A stretch of 64,000 nucleotides of DNA, taken from the NCBI RefSeq assembly GCF_002215035.1, contig NZ_NKFP01000006.1:471212-535211 (forward strand), written 5' to 3'. The notes under the pieces are model-generated. The model searched no databases and was not told the DNA's origin. It worked only from the letters and a program-made list of their open reading frames with translations. This document shows positions 8,772-16,838 of the stretch, in pieces. The translations under genes were made by a program, and so were the position numbers. Origin of the DNA: Leptolyngbya ohadii IS1 (lineage in GTDB: Bacteria; Cyanobacteriota; Cyanobacteriia; Elainellales; Elainellaceae). Numbering within the stretch: position 1 is the first letter of the stretch; each line of letters opens with the position of its first letter.

Positions 8772-9842
8772 ATGAACAAAGTTGTTGTTGGTCTTTCTGG
8801 AGGAGTTGATAGTTCAGTTGCAGCAGCTACGCTCCATCGTCAGGGCTATGAGGTGGTTGGGGTAACGCTGTGGTTGATGAAAGGCAAGGGACAATGCTGC
8901 TCGGAAGGCATGGTCGATGCTGCGCGCCTCTGTGAGGAGCTGAACATTCCCTATCACGTTGTAGATAGCCGGGAAGCGTTCGAGAAAAATATTGTGGATT
9001 ATTTGGTGAGTGGTTATGGGGCAGGCATTACGCCGCTGCCCTGTTCCCAGTGCAATAAAGCCGTTAAGTTTGGTCCTATGCTGGACTACGCTAAAACGGA
9101 GCTGGGAATCGATCGGATTGCAACCGGACACTACGCCCGCATTACCCAGTCCGCTGATGGACGCTACGAACTGCGCCGTGCCGTTGATCCGAACAAGGAT
9201 CAGTCCTATTTTCTCTACGATCTAAATCAGGACATCCTTGCCCATGTGCTGTTTCCGCTGGGCGACCAGCCAAAGACTGAAACCCGGCGTATGGCGACAG
9301 AGTTTGGGCTGCACACGGCAGAAAAACCGGAAAGTCAGGATCTCTGTTTGATCGAAGCACATGGCTCCATGCGAACCTTCCTCGACAAATACTTGCCGCC
9401 GCAAAAGGGTGAGATTGTGGATGTCTCCGGTCAGGTACTGGGTGAGCATGAGGGAATTCACCATTACACGATCGGTCAGCGACGCGGGATTGGGATTGCC
9501 CATTCCGAGCCGCTTTACGTCGTTGGGATTGATGCTGGCAAAAATCGGGTGATTGTAGGCGATCGCACTCAGGCACAAAATACAGAATGCACGGTGCAGC
9601 GGGTCAATTGGGTTTCGATTGCAGAACCTAAGGCGCCCATTCGTGCCGAAGTGCAGATCCGCTACCGATCTACTGCGGTTCCCTGTACGGTCATGCCTCT
9701 GGAAGAGGCTCGTGCACGAATCGTGTTTGACGAGCCGCAGTTTAGCATTACACCGGGTCAGGCAGCGGTCTGGTATCAGGGGGACTTGCTGCTAGGGGGC
9801 GGTGTCATTGAGCCGGAGGCTTCCGCAGCACCATCGCTGTAA
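8772..9842 (+). CDS. mnmA: tRNA 2-thiouridine(34) synthase MnmA
   Basis: MnmA adenylates and thiolates U34 in tRNA-Glu, -Gln and -Lys. The 356-residue protein shows the PP-loop SGGVDSS at residues 9-15. It also shows the first catalytic Cys region [11 protein letters not shown], the GHYARI and DQSYFLY motifs, and the second catalytic Cys in SQDLCLI. These are all in the expected order, followed by the C-terminal beta-barrel domain ([10 protein letters not shown] onward). The ATG at 8772 gives the standard MnmA N-terminus. Sulfur comes from a cysteine desulfurase via a relay, and a desulfurase gene lies about 1 kb downstream on the opposite strand. The cognate tRNA-Glu(UUC) is also in this window. 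Confidence 0.96.
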   Translation: MNKVVVGLSGGVDSSVAAATLHRQGYEVVGVTLWLMKGKGQCCSEGMVDAARLCEELNIPYHVVDSREAFEKNIVDYLVSGYGAGITPLPCSQCNKAVKFGPMLDYAKTELGIDRIATGHYARITQSADGRYELRRAVDPNKDQSYFLYDLNQDILAHVLFPLGDQPKTETRRMATEFGLHTAEKPESQDLCLIEAHGSMRTFLDKYLPPQKGEIVDVSGQVLGEHEGIHHYTIGQRRGIGIAHSEPLYVVGIDAGKNRVIVGDRTQAQNTECTVQRVNWVSIAEPKAPIRAEVQIRYRSTAVPCTVMPLEEARARIVFDEPQFSITPGQAAVWYQGDLLLGGGVIEPEASAAPSL

Positions 9843-9885
9843 CCGGGCTTGCCATTAGTTGAGCCATAGCACGAGGGAAACTGCC

Positions 9886-10374
9886 ATGAACAGCTCCAGA
9901 ACAAGCTACCTACTCTGGTTGGGTTGCCTCTTTGGTTTTTGTGGGCTGCACCGCTTTTACAACGGAAAGCCAGTGACAGGGGTAATCTGGTTTCTGACGG
10001 GAGGACTGCTGGGAATTGGTCAGTTCGTGGATCTATTCCTGATTCCTCGTATGGTCGAAAAGCACAATATCAAAATTAGGAATCGACGGCTGATCGCTCC
10101 GCTAAAGGAGGATTCTGGATATCCTCAGTCTGCGATCGAGTCTGTGAAACCGTATGTCAATCCAAAGCAGACTCGGCAAGAGATTCGCTTAAAGCTACTG
10201 AATGCTGCGGTTGCGAGAGGGGGTAGGCTCTCCGTTACTCAGGGTGTGTTGGATACGGGATTGGATTTTGAAGAAGTAGAAGTTGCTCTGCGCGAGATGG
10301 TGAAATCAGGTTATGTGGGGGTTGAAAACCATCCTGCAACAGGTATTGTCCTATACCACTTTCTGGAGCTTTAG
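9886..10374 (+). CDS. TM2-domain membrane protein
   Basis: A 162-residue protein starting with a TM2 domain. It has one helix ([22 protein letters not shown], residues ~5-26) and a second helix ([23 protein letters not shown]), joined by the conserved GLHRFY turn. The remaining ~100 residues are soluble. They end in a small winged-helix-like region ([26 protein letters not shown]) that resembles a helix-turn-helix fold but is not assigned. The ATG at 9886 is preceded by CACGAGGGAAACTGCC, a good ribosome-binding site, so the upstream in-frame start at 9859 is rejected. The stop codon lies within the first copy of a 15-bp duplication. Function unknown. Confidence 0.8.
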   Translation: MNSSRTSYLLWLGCLFGFCGLHRFYNGKPVTGVIWFLTGGLLGIGQFVDLFLIPRMVEKHNIKIRNRRLIAPLKEDSGYPQSAIESVKPYVNPKQTRQEIRLKLLNAAVARGGRLSVTQGVLDTGLDFEEVEVALREMVKSGYVGVENHPATGIVLYHFLEL

Positions 10375-10390
10375 ATTCTGGAGCTTTGAA
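10361..10390. repeat. 15-bp tandem duplication (2 copies)
   Basis: TTCTGGAGCTTTAGA at 10361-10375 is followed directly by TTCTGGAGCTTTGAA at 10376-10390. The first copy contains the stop codon of the TM2 gene, so the duplication extends the sequence just past the gene end. Confidence 0.85.
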
Positions 10391-10479
10391 ATTTCTGATG
10401 GTTTGAGCGGTCTGGCTCAATTGATTCTTCAATTAATTCTCATTTTGCGGACTTTGCCGGCATTTTGGGAGGCGACTTT

Positions 10480-10544
10480 GAGTATCAGCGAGTATCAGTC
10501 AAGTATCAATCAAGTATCAATCAAGTATCAGTCGAGTATCAGCT
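10480..10544. repeat. Six-copy ~11-bp tandem array (AGTATCA core)
   Basis: The core AGTATCA(A/G) recurs at 10480, 10490, 10501, 10512, 10523 and 10534. The first interval is 10 bp and the others are 11 bp, so all copies fall on about the same face of the helix. The two central units (AAGTATCAATC) are identical. The array lies in intergenic DNA between the TM2 gene and the minus-strand cysteine desulfurase. It is immediately beyond the stop of a possible small secreted protein gene. Confidence 0.85.
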
Positions 10545-10741
10545 TAGTAGCAGCGAATCGGATCGCAGGGTGGATTTTTGGACTGAAGGTCGAGCAGAGT
10601 GTCTTGCTGGGGATTCAATTGATACAGGTGGCTTGCCAGATCTTGACCCGTGCGATTAAAAATTTCAGTAAGCTGCGTCAATTCGGCAACAGGCGATACA
10701 GCAGAGGCAAGCAGAATGACAGTACTCAGGAAGAAGCTCAT
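10544..10741 (-). CDS. Possible small secreted protein (65 aa)
   Basis: The minus-strand ATG at 10741 starts a 65-residue frame. Its N-terminus looks like a cleavable signal peptide (MSFFLSTVILLASAVSPVA), followed by a short polar region ending CDPIRCY with two cysteines. A weak purine-rich AAAGAA lies upstream. There is no recognised family. It might be a real exported peptide or chance; the signal-like start is the main support. Its stop abuts the 11-bp tandem array. Confidence 0.35.
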   Translation of the reverse strand: MSFFLSTVILLASAVSPVAELTQLTEIFNRTGQDLASHLYQLNPQQDTLLDLQSKNPPCDPIRCY

Positions 10742-10853
10742 AGTTCTTTGTAGATGCGATGTTGATAGTTAGCATGATGGCTTTTCAGTTCCTTAAACTC
10801 AATCAGCGCATCTGCCTAAAGTTATGTTCGCATCCACACTATTATCAGTAATT

Positions 10854-12029
10854 TTACTGAGATTGACAAACCGACAAAGTGGGTAGGGGCGTGAGTCGGT
10901 TAAGCACTTGCTTGAGTACCATAGCCGTCCAATCTACATCTGCTTCCGTCGTTACTCTGCCCAGGGTTAACCGAATCCCGGATTTAGCGGCACAACTATT
11001 CAGCCCCATCGCAGACAGTACCGGACTGGGCACCAACTTACCGCTATGACAGGCTGACCCTGCACTGATAGCAATTCCCGCCAGGTTCATCTGCCGCACA
11101 AGGGTTTTGCCGCTCCGCTTCTCACCGTCGCCCGCTCGCCAGTAAAAGCTAACGTGATGGGGAAGTCGATGAAGCCGATCGCCCGTTGGCACCAAATCCG
11201 CTACATCTGCAAGCTGATCAAACAGCCGATCGCGCAGCCGAATTAAACGTAGCATCTCTGTAAGCATCTCAGCTTCTGCCAGTTCTGCGGCAACTCCAAA
11301 GCCTGCTATGAGGGGGACGGGTTGAGTGCCCGATCGCAGCCGAAACTCCTGTCCGCCCCCCGCCAGTAGGGGCACAAGCTCAACACTGGGACGGACGTAA
11401 AGCGCTCCCACGCCCTGCGGTCCATACAGCTTATGGCTCGACACGGAAAGCAAATCAACGGGAAGCTGTGATACCTGAATTGGCAGTTTTCCGGCAACCT
11501 GCACTGCATCCGTATGAAAGACAGCCCCATGAGAGCGGACAATCTGCCCCAGGGTCTCAATTGGCTGAAGTGTGCCTACCTCACTCTGTCCATAAATGAT
11601 GGAAACCAATACCGTATTCGGGCGCAGAGCCGCCTGCAAATCGTCTGGATTAATTCGACCTGTCGCATCAACGGGTAAGCGAGTAACCTGCCAACCCTGC
11701 TGTTCTAGCCAGCGCACAGGCTCAGAAATGGCAGAATGCTCGATGCTGGAAATAATGACGTGCTGGGGCTGCTGATAGCGGCGAGTCACACCCAAAACTG
11801 CAAGATTGTTAGATTCTGTGCCGCCAGAGGTAAACACGATCGCTTCTGGAGAAGCTCCCAACAGCGCAGCAACCTGCATTCTGGCTTGTTCGACCGCCAC
11901 CGCCGATCGCTCTCCCCACTGATGCAAACTGGATGGATTCCCCCACTGCTCCTGCATGACCTGCTGTATTCGCTGGATGACTTCCGATCGAGGAGGAGTC
12001 GTTGCACTGTAGTCAAGATAGATTTGCAT
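10854..12029 (-). CDS. Cysteine desulfurase (IscS/NifS-like)
   Basis: A PLP-dependent class-V aminotransferase-fold enzyme that converts cysteine to alanine and passes the persulfide sulfur to Fe-S assembly and tRNA thiolation. The 391-residue protein begins MQIYLDYSATTPP, the standard start, which fixes ATG 12029 over the upstream in-frame codon at 12074. Motifs are FTSGGTESNN (PLP phosphate), FHTDAVQ, the PLP lysine in SSHKLYGPQG (Lys200), and the mobile-loop catalytic cysteine in SAGSACHSG (Cys327). It has YGQSEVGTLQ where IscS usually has NNExGT. Downstream of the FHA gene on the same strand, about 325 bp apart. The neighbouring mnmA is a plausible sulfur acceptor. Confidence 0.93.
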   Translation of the reverse strand: MQIYLDYSATTPPRSEVIQRIQQVMQEQWGNPSSLHQWGERSAVAVEQARMQVAALLGASPEAIVFTSGGTESNNLAVLGVTRRYQQPQHVIISSIEHSAISEPVRWLEQQGWQVTRLPVDATGRINPDDLQAALRPNTVLVSIIYGQSEVGTLQPIETLGQIVRSHGAVFHTDAVQVAGKLPIQVSQLPVDLLSVSSHKLYGPQGVGALYVRPSVELVPLLAGGGQEFRLRSGTQPVPLIAGFGVAAELAEAEMLTEMLRLIRLRDRLFDQLADVADLVPTGDRLHRLPHHVSFYWRAGDGEKRSGKTLVRQMNLAGIAISAGSACHSGKLVPSPVLSAMGLNSCAAKSGIRLTLGRVTTEADVDWTAMVLKQVLNRLTPLPTLSVCQSQ

Positions 12030-12353
12030 GATTTGCCTGATCCTTAGGCGGCTTTCAGACGACGAAGTGGGCAAGCAATTTCGCTAGCCCTTTTTCAGCA
12101 TAGACTGCTAGTCCCGGATGATGACGGGAGATCCCCAAATTGTTTGCAGTTTACTGTTTCAGGTTTAATTAGCAAGTTCAGTTAATTAGACTTGCGGGTG
12201 GCGCGGCGATCGCGGGAACTGTGTAGGAAATCTTTTCTGTTTCTGCCGTCTGATGCCCTTCACTCCAGGTTTAGCTTAATTGGCAGATAGGTGTAGCCGG
12301 AATAGACGTTTAGCCGGAATCCTTCGCCGAAAGCGCAAAAGGATTACAAGCAT
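12030..12353. other. Intergenic region upstream of the cysteine desulfurase
   Basis: This 324-bp stretch separates the FHA gene from the desulfurase on the same strand, so it probably carries the desulfurase promoter. I see no open frame with coding character, no tRNA and no strong hairpin. Confidence 0.35.
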
Positions 12354-12851
12354 TCAATAGGAACTGCCCGGTCTTTCTACAGACGGCACCTGCTGCGGTA
12401 CATCAAGTTTGACGCTTTCAGAAGGATGATTAGCCATGTTTTCGGAATAGGTCTGTCCCGTAATCTCCGTGGTAACGTGGGAGGCATCCTGCCCGGAATG
12501 GCTCATCCGAGTCAGCATGGGGTTATGGTTTAGTTCATCTAAAGCGGTTTCGCTGAGGCGGATTTGCAGGTTGGGTCCCGATCGGGCTAAGCGAATCACT
12601 GCTCCATCGGTGACGGCAACCTGGGTAACGCGCTTACCGTCTAGATACGTCCCGTTCGTGCCCAGATTAGTCATTTCCCACCCTGCCCCAACCCGGTGTA
12701 GCTCTACATGATGTCGAGAAACGACTGCACTGTATAAAACAACCTGATTGTCATTCGATCGACCAATACGAATCACAGACTCGGAATCTGGGAACGTCCA
12801 GACCTGCACCGGAACCTGCTTAACGGGATGAAGAAGGGAAAGGATGATCAC
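12354..12851 (-). CDS. FHA-domain protein
   Basis: A 165-residue soluble protein whose residues ~5-100 form a forkhead-associated domain, a phosphothreonine-binding module. The signature residues are present: Gly30-Arg31-Ser32, Ser45-Arg46-His47-His48, Asn62, and the GTNGTYLDG loop at 64-72. The C-terminal ~60 residues are low-complexity and probably disordered. Many cyanobacterial FHA proteins of this layout act in Ser/Thr kinase or secretion regulation, but no partner is encoded nearby. The start (ATG 12851) faces fabI divergently with about 215 bp between. Confidence 0.9.
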   Translation of the reverse strand: MIILSLLHPVKQVPVQVWTFPDSESVIRIGRSNDNQVVLYSAVVSRHHVELHRVGAGWEMTNLGTNGTYLDGKRVTQVAVTDGAVIRLARSGPNLQIRLSETALDELNHNPMLTRMSHSGQDASHVTTEITGQTYSENMANHPSESVKLDVPQQVPSVERPGSSY

Positions 12852-13068
12852 ACGGCTACCGAAGGGAGGTGAAAGCGCTTAGAGAGTGATCATAACAAAA
12901 TCGATTACCACACCGCTATAGAGCGGCAGTCTTTAGTGCTTCTTTGCTCCAGACTACCCGATCCTCGCCAAAATTTCCTTTCTCTTCTAAATCGTTCGAT
13001 TCTTCCCAACTGTCCCCTTTTCAGTCAAAATCCTAATTGCGTCAGAAATGCTTTGAGTGAAATGACCC

Positions 13069-13845
13069 ATGCTGAACTTAACCGGAAAAAATGCGCTGGT
13101 AACTGGCATTGCAAACAATAAATCGATCGCCTGGGGAATTGCTCAACAGCTTCATGCAGCCGGAGCAAACCTGGGTGTAACCTATCTGCCCGACGACAAG
13201 GGACGGTTTGAGAAAAAGGTAGCGGAACTAGTAGAACCGCTTCAGCCCAGTTTATTTCTGCCCCTCGATGTGCAAAACGAGGCTCAGCTCCAGGAAACCT
13301 TTGACACCATCAAGGACAAGTGGGGCAAGATCGATATTTTGGTTCACTGTCTTGCCTTTGCCAGCAAGGATGCGCTGAGCGGCGACTTTAGCAGTGTATC
13401 CCGCCAGGATTTTTCTCAGGCGATCGAAGTGAGTGCCTATTCGTTGGTGAGTATGGGTCGTGCTGCTAAACCTCTGATGACTGAGGGAGGCAGTATTGTA
13501 ACGCTCACCTATTTGGGAGGCGTACGAGTTATTCCTAACTACAATACGATGGGCATTGCCAAAGCCGCCCTAGAGATGAATGTGCGCTACCTGGCAGCTG
13601 AACTGGGATCGCAAAATGTGCGAGTCAACGGAATTTCTGCGGGACCAATTCGCACCCTTGCCTCCTCAGCCGTAGGCGGCATTCTGGATATGATTCACCA
13701 TGTTGAGGAAGTTGCGCCCCTGCGCCGTACTGTGACCCAGGCAGAAGTAGGTAATGCGGCTGCCTTTCTATGCAGTGACTTAGCCAGCGGTATTACGGGA
13801 CAAATCCTCTACGTGGATGCGGGTTACGAAATTATGGGAATGTAG
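13069..13845 (+). CDS. fabI: Enoyl-[acyl-carrier-protein] reductase FabI
   Basis: FabI catalyses the last reductive step of each type II fatty-acid elongation cycle, using NAD(P)H. The 258-residue length is normal. The N-terminal nucleotide-binding segment is NALVTGIANNKSIAWGIAQQL. The catalytic Tyr158 and Lys165 sit in YNTMGIAK, the Tyr-x6-Lys spacing that distinguishes FabI from ordinary short-chain dehydrogenases. The substrate-binding loop SAGPIRTLASS follows. The start at ATG 13069 gives MLNLTGKNALVTG, as expected. Cytoplasmic and essential in most bacteria. It is monocistronic here. Confidence 0.96.
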   Translation: MLNLTGKNALVTGIANNKSIAWGIAQQLHAAGANLGVTYLPDDKGRFEKKVAELVEPLQPSLFLPLDVQNEAQLQETFDTIKDKWGKIDILVHCLAFASKDALSGDFSSVSRQDFSQAIEVSAYSLVSMGRAAKPLMTEGGSIVTLTYLGGVRVIPNYNTMGIAKAALEMNVRYLAAELGSQNVRVNGISAGPIRTLASSAVGGILDMIHHVEEVAPLRRTVTQAEVGNAAAFLCSDLASGITGQILYVDAGYEIMGM

Positions 13846-14217
13846 CTTGTTCTTTGTCGTTTGTCTGTTGCTTTTTGTCATAAGCGATCGTTCCTTTGTT
13901 AAGGGTGATAGCAAATGACAAACGACAATCAATTTCTAACCCGCGACAAATAAAGTGACAAAATAAAAAGCCCCACAATTTAGATTGCAGGGCAAGGACA
14001 GTTAAACGCTAAGTCCAGTGTGCTAGGGGCAGTTGGTCGTTTCCTCTACCTTTGTGCCGATTTCTGCATTGTCCTTTTGCTACCCCTACTTCCTGAACTA
14101 CGGGGATCAGCTTAGCGTATTGGTTCAACGCTTTTTTCTAAGTCCTGGGCTGCGAAATCCTACTGGAGTAAAGTTAAAATTTCTACACAATTCTGTTCAG
14201 GATTGAGGAAATTTGCC
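13846..14217. other. Intergenic region with a long inverted repeat
   Basis: A perfect 12-bp inverted repeat (TTGTCGTTTGTC at 13854-13865, GACAAACGACAA at 13917-13928) brackets about 51 bp just after fabI. A further 4 bp pair beyond a two-base mismatch. There is no run of T after it, so it is not a classic terminator. The rest of the gap up to the DUF1823 gene shows no coding character. Confidence 0.5.
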
Positions 14218-14598
14218 ATGGCTAACCTTCCACCCCTAACCGATGCTACTTTCTGGGCAATTTTGCAGGACGAGTTAGAGGACGCGGTTGCAAATCAGCT
14301 CGTCTGGCAAGCTCTGGGATACCGCTACAATGAGGCGCAGCAACGGTGGGATAATACAGCTGTGTCAGAAGATTGGCGATCGGCTTACCCTGAACCGCCT
14401 GACTTCATTGGCAGCCGCCCCGCAACGGTGAAACTCACCCGATCAATACCGCCAGAGAACAAGCAGTTGCTCAAGGAGGAGCTTGGGTTTCCGGGCTATC
14501 AGGTGAATGAACTGGTACCGCGAAAAACACGACGGGCGACGCTCGTTAACTGGTTGCTAAGCTATCGCAAGCTCAGTGCATCAGGTTCGTCTTCCTGA
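14218..14598 (+). CDS. DUF1823 family protein
   Basis: This 126-residue protein matches the cyanobacterial/plastid DUF1823 family. Key segments are [19 protein letters not shown] near the N-terminus, [32 protein letters not shown], and a C-terminal [15 protein letters not shown]. The ATG at 14218 is preceded by TTGAGGAAATTTGCC, a good ribosome-binding site, so the in-frame codon at 14203 is rejected. The function is unknown; conservation among oxygenic phototrophs suggests a chloroplast-type housekeeping role, which is inference. Soluble. Confidence 0.85.
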   Translation: MANLPPLTDATFWAILQDELEDAVANQLVWQALGYRYNEAQQRWDNTAVSEDWRSAYPEPPDFIGSRPATVKLTRSIPPENKQLLKEELGFPGYQVNELVPRKTRRATLVNWLLSYRKLSASGSSS

Positions 14599-14669
14599 TC
14601 TTCCTTACTCTTTTTTGTCTAAGTTTCCTGGTCTCAATCTTTGTCTACCCCTATTTCTGGTTTTTCGCT

Positions 14670-15062
14670 ATGACCCGTGAGATTATTCGTACCAATCAGG
14701 CTCCTGCCCCCGTAGGTCCCTACAATCAGGCGGTGGTTGCCGCAGGGCAGCTTGTGTTTGTCGCAGGACAAATTCCTCTTGATCCGGCAACGGGTGCGAT
14801 CGTTGGAGAGGGAGAGGTTGCAAAGCAAACGGAGCAGGTGTTTGCCAACCTGAAAGGAGTGCTGGAAGCCGCAGGGGTAACATTGCAGGACGTTGTTAAA
14901 ACCACCGTATTCCTGGCGGATATGAACGACTTTGCAGCGATGAACGCAGTTTATGCCCAGTATTTTGATGAAGCTCTGGCTCCTGCCCGCGCCTGTGTAG
15001 AGGTATCTCGCTTGCCTAAGGACGTGCGGGTTGAAATTGAGTGTATTGCGGTGAAGTCCTAA
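14670..15062 (+). CDS. ridA: RidA family deaminase (reactive enamine/imine hydrolase)
   Basis: RidA hydrolyses reactive 2-aminoacrylate-type enamines made by PLP enzymes. The 130-residue protein has the family landmarks: [46 protein letters not shown], and the C-terminal [20 protein letters not shown] with the active-site arginine. It acts as a cytoplasmic trimer in the family. The ATG at 14670 fits. It lies about 70 bp downstream of the DUF1823 gene on the same strand and converges with the response regulator. Confidence 0.93.
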   Translation: MTREIIRTNQAPAPVGPYNQAVVAAGQLVFVAGQIPLDPATGAIVGEGEVAKQTEQVFANLKGVLEAAGVTLQDVVKTTVFLADMNDFAAMNAVYAQYFDEALAPARACVEVSRLPKDVRVEIECIAVKS

Positions 15063-15101
15063 TTTGACCTGATTCTTTGACCCGATGCTTTAAAGCTGCC
15101 T

Positions 15102-15473
15102 TTAACGTGCCGTCTGCAAAAGTTGCTTGACGGTTTTCATCATTTCTGTGGGGTGAAAGGGCTTGGTAATGTAAGCATCTGCGCCCTGTTTCATGCCCCA
15201 ATAGCGATCGAACTCCTGATCTTTAGTGGAGCAAATTAGAATTGGAATATTCTGCATTTCAGGCTCTTTTTTCATCCAGCGGCACAGATCATAGCCATTC
15301 ATTCCCGGCATGATGAGGTCCGTAATCACTAGATCAGGCAGGTTGCTCTGGATTTTTTCCTGTGCTTCAATGCCGTTTGTTGCTTCTACAACTTGGATGC
15401 CGCTATTTTGCAGCAGATCTGACAGCATTTTTCGTACTGTTTGACTGTCATCTACAATTAAAACCGTACTCAT
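15102..15473 (-). CDS. Single-domain CheY-like response regulator (PilH/TaxP2-type)
   Basis: The 123-residue protein is a stand-alone receiver domain. It has acidic pocket Asp8-Asp9, phosphoacceptor Asp52 in VITDLIMP, switch residue Thr83 and Lys104 in ITKPF. The sequence MSTVLIVDDSQTVRKML with the FDRYWGMKQGADAY segment is typical of the PilH-like regulators in cyanobacterial chemotaxis/pilus operons (pil, tax, hmp or pix). Here no CheA, CheW or methyl-accepting protein lies nearby, so it is an orphan copy. It is expected to be phosphorylated by a kinase encoded elsewhere. Confidence 0.9.
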   Translation of the reverse strand: MSTVLIVDDSQTVRKMLSDLLQNSGIQVVEATNGIEAQEKIQSNLPDLVITDLIMPGMNGYDLCRWMKKEPEMQNIPILICSTKDQEFDRYWGMKQGADAYITKPFHPTEMMKTVKQLLQTAR

Positions 15474-15810
15474 AGCTTGCTTCTCTAGATTCCCCGGTAG
15501 GTCTTGCGACGGCAGATGCGCTAGGGTGCCCCGTAAAAAATACCATTCTCTCAGGCAATCGAACTGGCTCCTTTCGCAGTATTCCCAAAACGGCTTTGAT
15601 TTCCGCCTGGACGATCGATTCTTTACCGATCTCTTTAGCGATTCTTCGCATTCGTTCGTGTGCCTCAGTAAAACGCCCTAAGGCGACTTCCATTTAGGGA
15701 CAGCCCACCCTGAGAAGCCTGATAAAAAGTATAAGAAAGTACGCTAAATGAGTCTTTGTCATTCCTGTAAAGCAGGAACAACAAAGCTTTAAGCTAAAGA
15801 CAATTTGTAA
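15474..15810. other. Region between response regulator and tRNA-Glu
   Basis: A minus-strand open frame (15448-15693, 81 codons) occupies part of this region and overlaps the response-regulator start. It shows no ribosome-binding site and no family resemblance, so I do not call it. Otherwise this is the presumed promoter region of the response regulator. Confidence 0.35.
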
Positions 15811-15883
15811 TACCCCCAGGGGAATTCGAATCCCCGTCGCCTCCGTGAAAGGGAGGTGTCCTAGGCCTCTAGACGATGGGGGC
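15811..15883 (-). tRNA. tRNA-Glu (anticodon UUC)
   Basis: The minus strand folds as a 73-nt tRNA. The acceptor stem is GCCCCCA paired with TGGGGGT (G1-U72 wobble). The anticodon stem CCTCC/GGAGG closes a CTTTCAC loop with anticodon TTC, and the T arm is GGGGA-TTCGAAT-TCCCC. The 3' CCA is not encoded. In cyanobacteria this tRNA serves both translation and, as glutamyl-tRNA, the first step of tetrapyrrole synthesis. It is also a substrate for MnmA. Confidence 0.95.
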
Positions 15884-16161
15884 ACAAGGATCAGTAGAAG
15901 CAGCTACACTGCGCTTTAAACCTCTGTGCTAAATCATACTTAAAGCTATTCCTTCAAGCTGCTAACACAGGAGTTCTAAAGAGCCAGCGAAGTTTATTTC
16001 ACTGGTGTTCCCTTATTGTAAACGAAAAAGGGTACGAGTAGCGATAGGTGTCAGTAGAAATTTTGGCAATTCTTAGAGTGGAATTGTTTGATTTTCTGGC
16101 TGAGTTTTCCTCACACACGGAGAACTGACAGCGCTCTGCCACGGAACTGGTATTAAACAGA
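15884..16161. other. Spacer between the two tRNA genes, no gene seen
   Basis: I see no open frame with coding character. A CCTCACACAC string at about 16109-16118 recalls the core of the cyanobacterial Yfr1 RNA, but the surrounding structure does not fit. The region upstream of tRNA-Glu on the minus strand should carry its promoter. Confidence 0.35.
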
Positions 16162-16223
16162 AAACCTGCTTATCTCTTTTGAAGAAATCCCTTAGGAAAT
16201 TTCTTTGATGAGAAAGCAGGCTT
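16162..16223 (-). terminator. Long hairpin downstream of tRNA-Pro, probable terminator
   Basis: The arms CCTGCTT (16165-16171) and AAGCAGG (16214-16220) pair perfectly. The stem continues inward with CTC/GAG and AAGAAAT/ATTTCTT around small bulges, leaving a ~10-nt loop. Read on the minus strand it lies about 25 nt beyond tRNA-Pro and is followed by GGTTTTCTGTTT. It is long for a simple terminator and could also be a processed small RNA. Confidence 0.5.
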
Positions 16224-16248
16224 TCATAGTGGGGATTTGATCAAGCGA

Positions 16249-16322
16249 TCGGAGCGGCGGGATTTGAACCCACGACCCCTACTACCCCAAAGTAGTGCGC
16301 TACCAAGCTGCGCTACGCCCCG
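16249..16322 (-). tRNA. tRNA-Pro (anticodon GGG)
   Basis: The minus strand folds as a 74-nt tRNA. The acceptor stem is CGGGGCG with CGCTCCG, containing one G-U pair. The anticodon stem CTACT/AGTAG closes a TTGGGGT loop with anticodon GGG, and the T arm contains the TTCAAAT loop. The D arm (GTAGCGCAGCTTGGTAGCGC) is standard. No 3' CCA is encoded. Confidence 0.94.
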
Positions 16323-16435
16323 ATGCACTTCGTTTAGTCCTTAACCACAATAACATACCTTACGGCGATCGCTCTGCAATTTTTCAGGGCAATTTTCTAC
16401 AGACCTTAAATCTGGAGAATTTGAATCTAGGGACT

Positions 16436-16801
16436 TTAGAAAACCTTGAGCATCTGGACTGCCTGCACTAGCTCAGGAATGGACTGTGCTGTCCAGGTTC
16501 CTTCTGCGCCACGCCCGGTTAATACAATCAGGTGCAGATCGTACGCCTGGGGAAAGCCTTCTGCTTCCAGCCAGATGCGATCGCTCTCGACCTCCAGGGA
16601 AATCCGCTCCTCCGCCATGAGTTCCTGCTGCATTTGGGTCATAGTTTGGTCAAGCTGCACCACTAACCGACAAAAATCCTCCAGTTCTGCTTCGGTTAGT
16701 TCGATCGCCCATTCATCACTGCCGACCAGTCCCTTAAACTGCGCTGCTTCGGCATCCCATCCAAGCCGCCATCCGGCTCCCGTTTTTAGCTGACGTGCCA
16801 T
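16436..16801 (-). CDS. DUF1818 family protein
   Basis: This 121-residue soluble protein matches the cyanobacterial DUF1818 family. It has an N-terminal GAGWRLGWDAEAAQFKGLVG strand pair, the helix ELTEAELEDFCRLVVQLDQTM, and the central strand ISLEVESDRIWLEAEG. A C-terminal helix (SIPELVQAVQMLKVF) closes it. The fold is reported to resemble the Whirly single-strand nucleic-acid-binding proteins, though its own role is not established. The start (ATG 16801) lies 37 bp after the stop of the next minus-strand gene, suggesting co-transcription. Confidence 0.85.
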   Translation of the reverse strand: MARQLKTGAGWRLGWDAEAAQFKGLVGSDEWAIELTEAELEDFCRLVVQLDQTMTQMQQELMAEERISLEVESDRIWLEAEGFPQAYDLHLIVLTGRGAEGTWTAQSIPELVQAVQMLKVF

Positions 16802-16838
16802 TTGCTGTTATGGGTCTGAGTGCGAGGTCTGAGGGCAA

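Noticed and set aside
10480..10544. CRISPR array or replication-origin iterons
   Set aside because: The units are only 11 bp with no spacers, and there is no cas, rep or dnaA gene nearby.
15448..15693. 81-codon minus-strand frame before the response regulator
   Set aside because: It overlaps the regulator start, has no ribosome-binding site, no family resemblance, and ends in repeat-like low-quality sequence.
16109..16118. Yfr1-like CCTCACACAC string
   Set aside because: The full single-stranded core and the two flanking hairpins of Yfr1 are not present.
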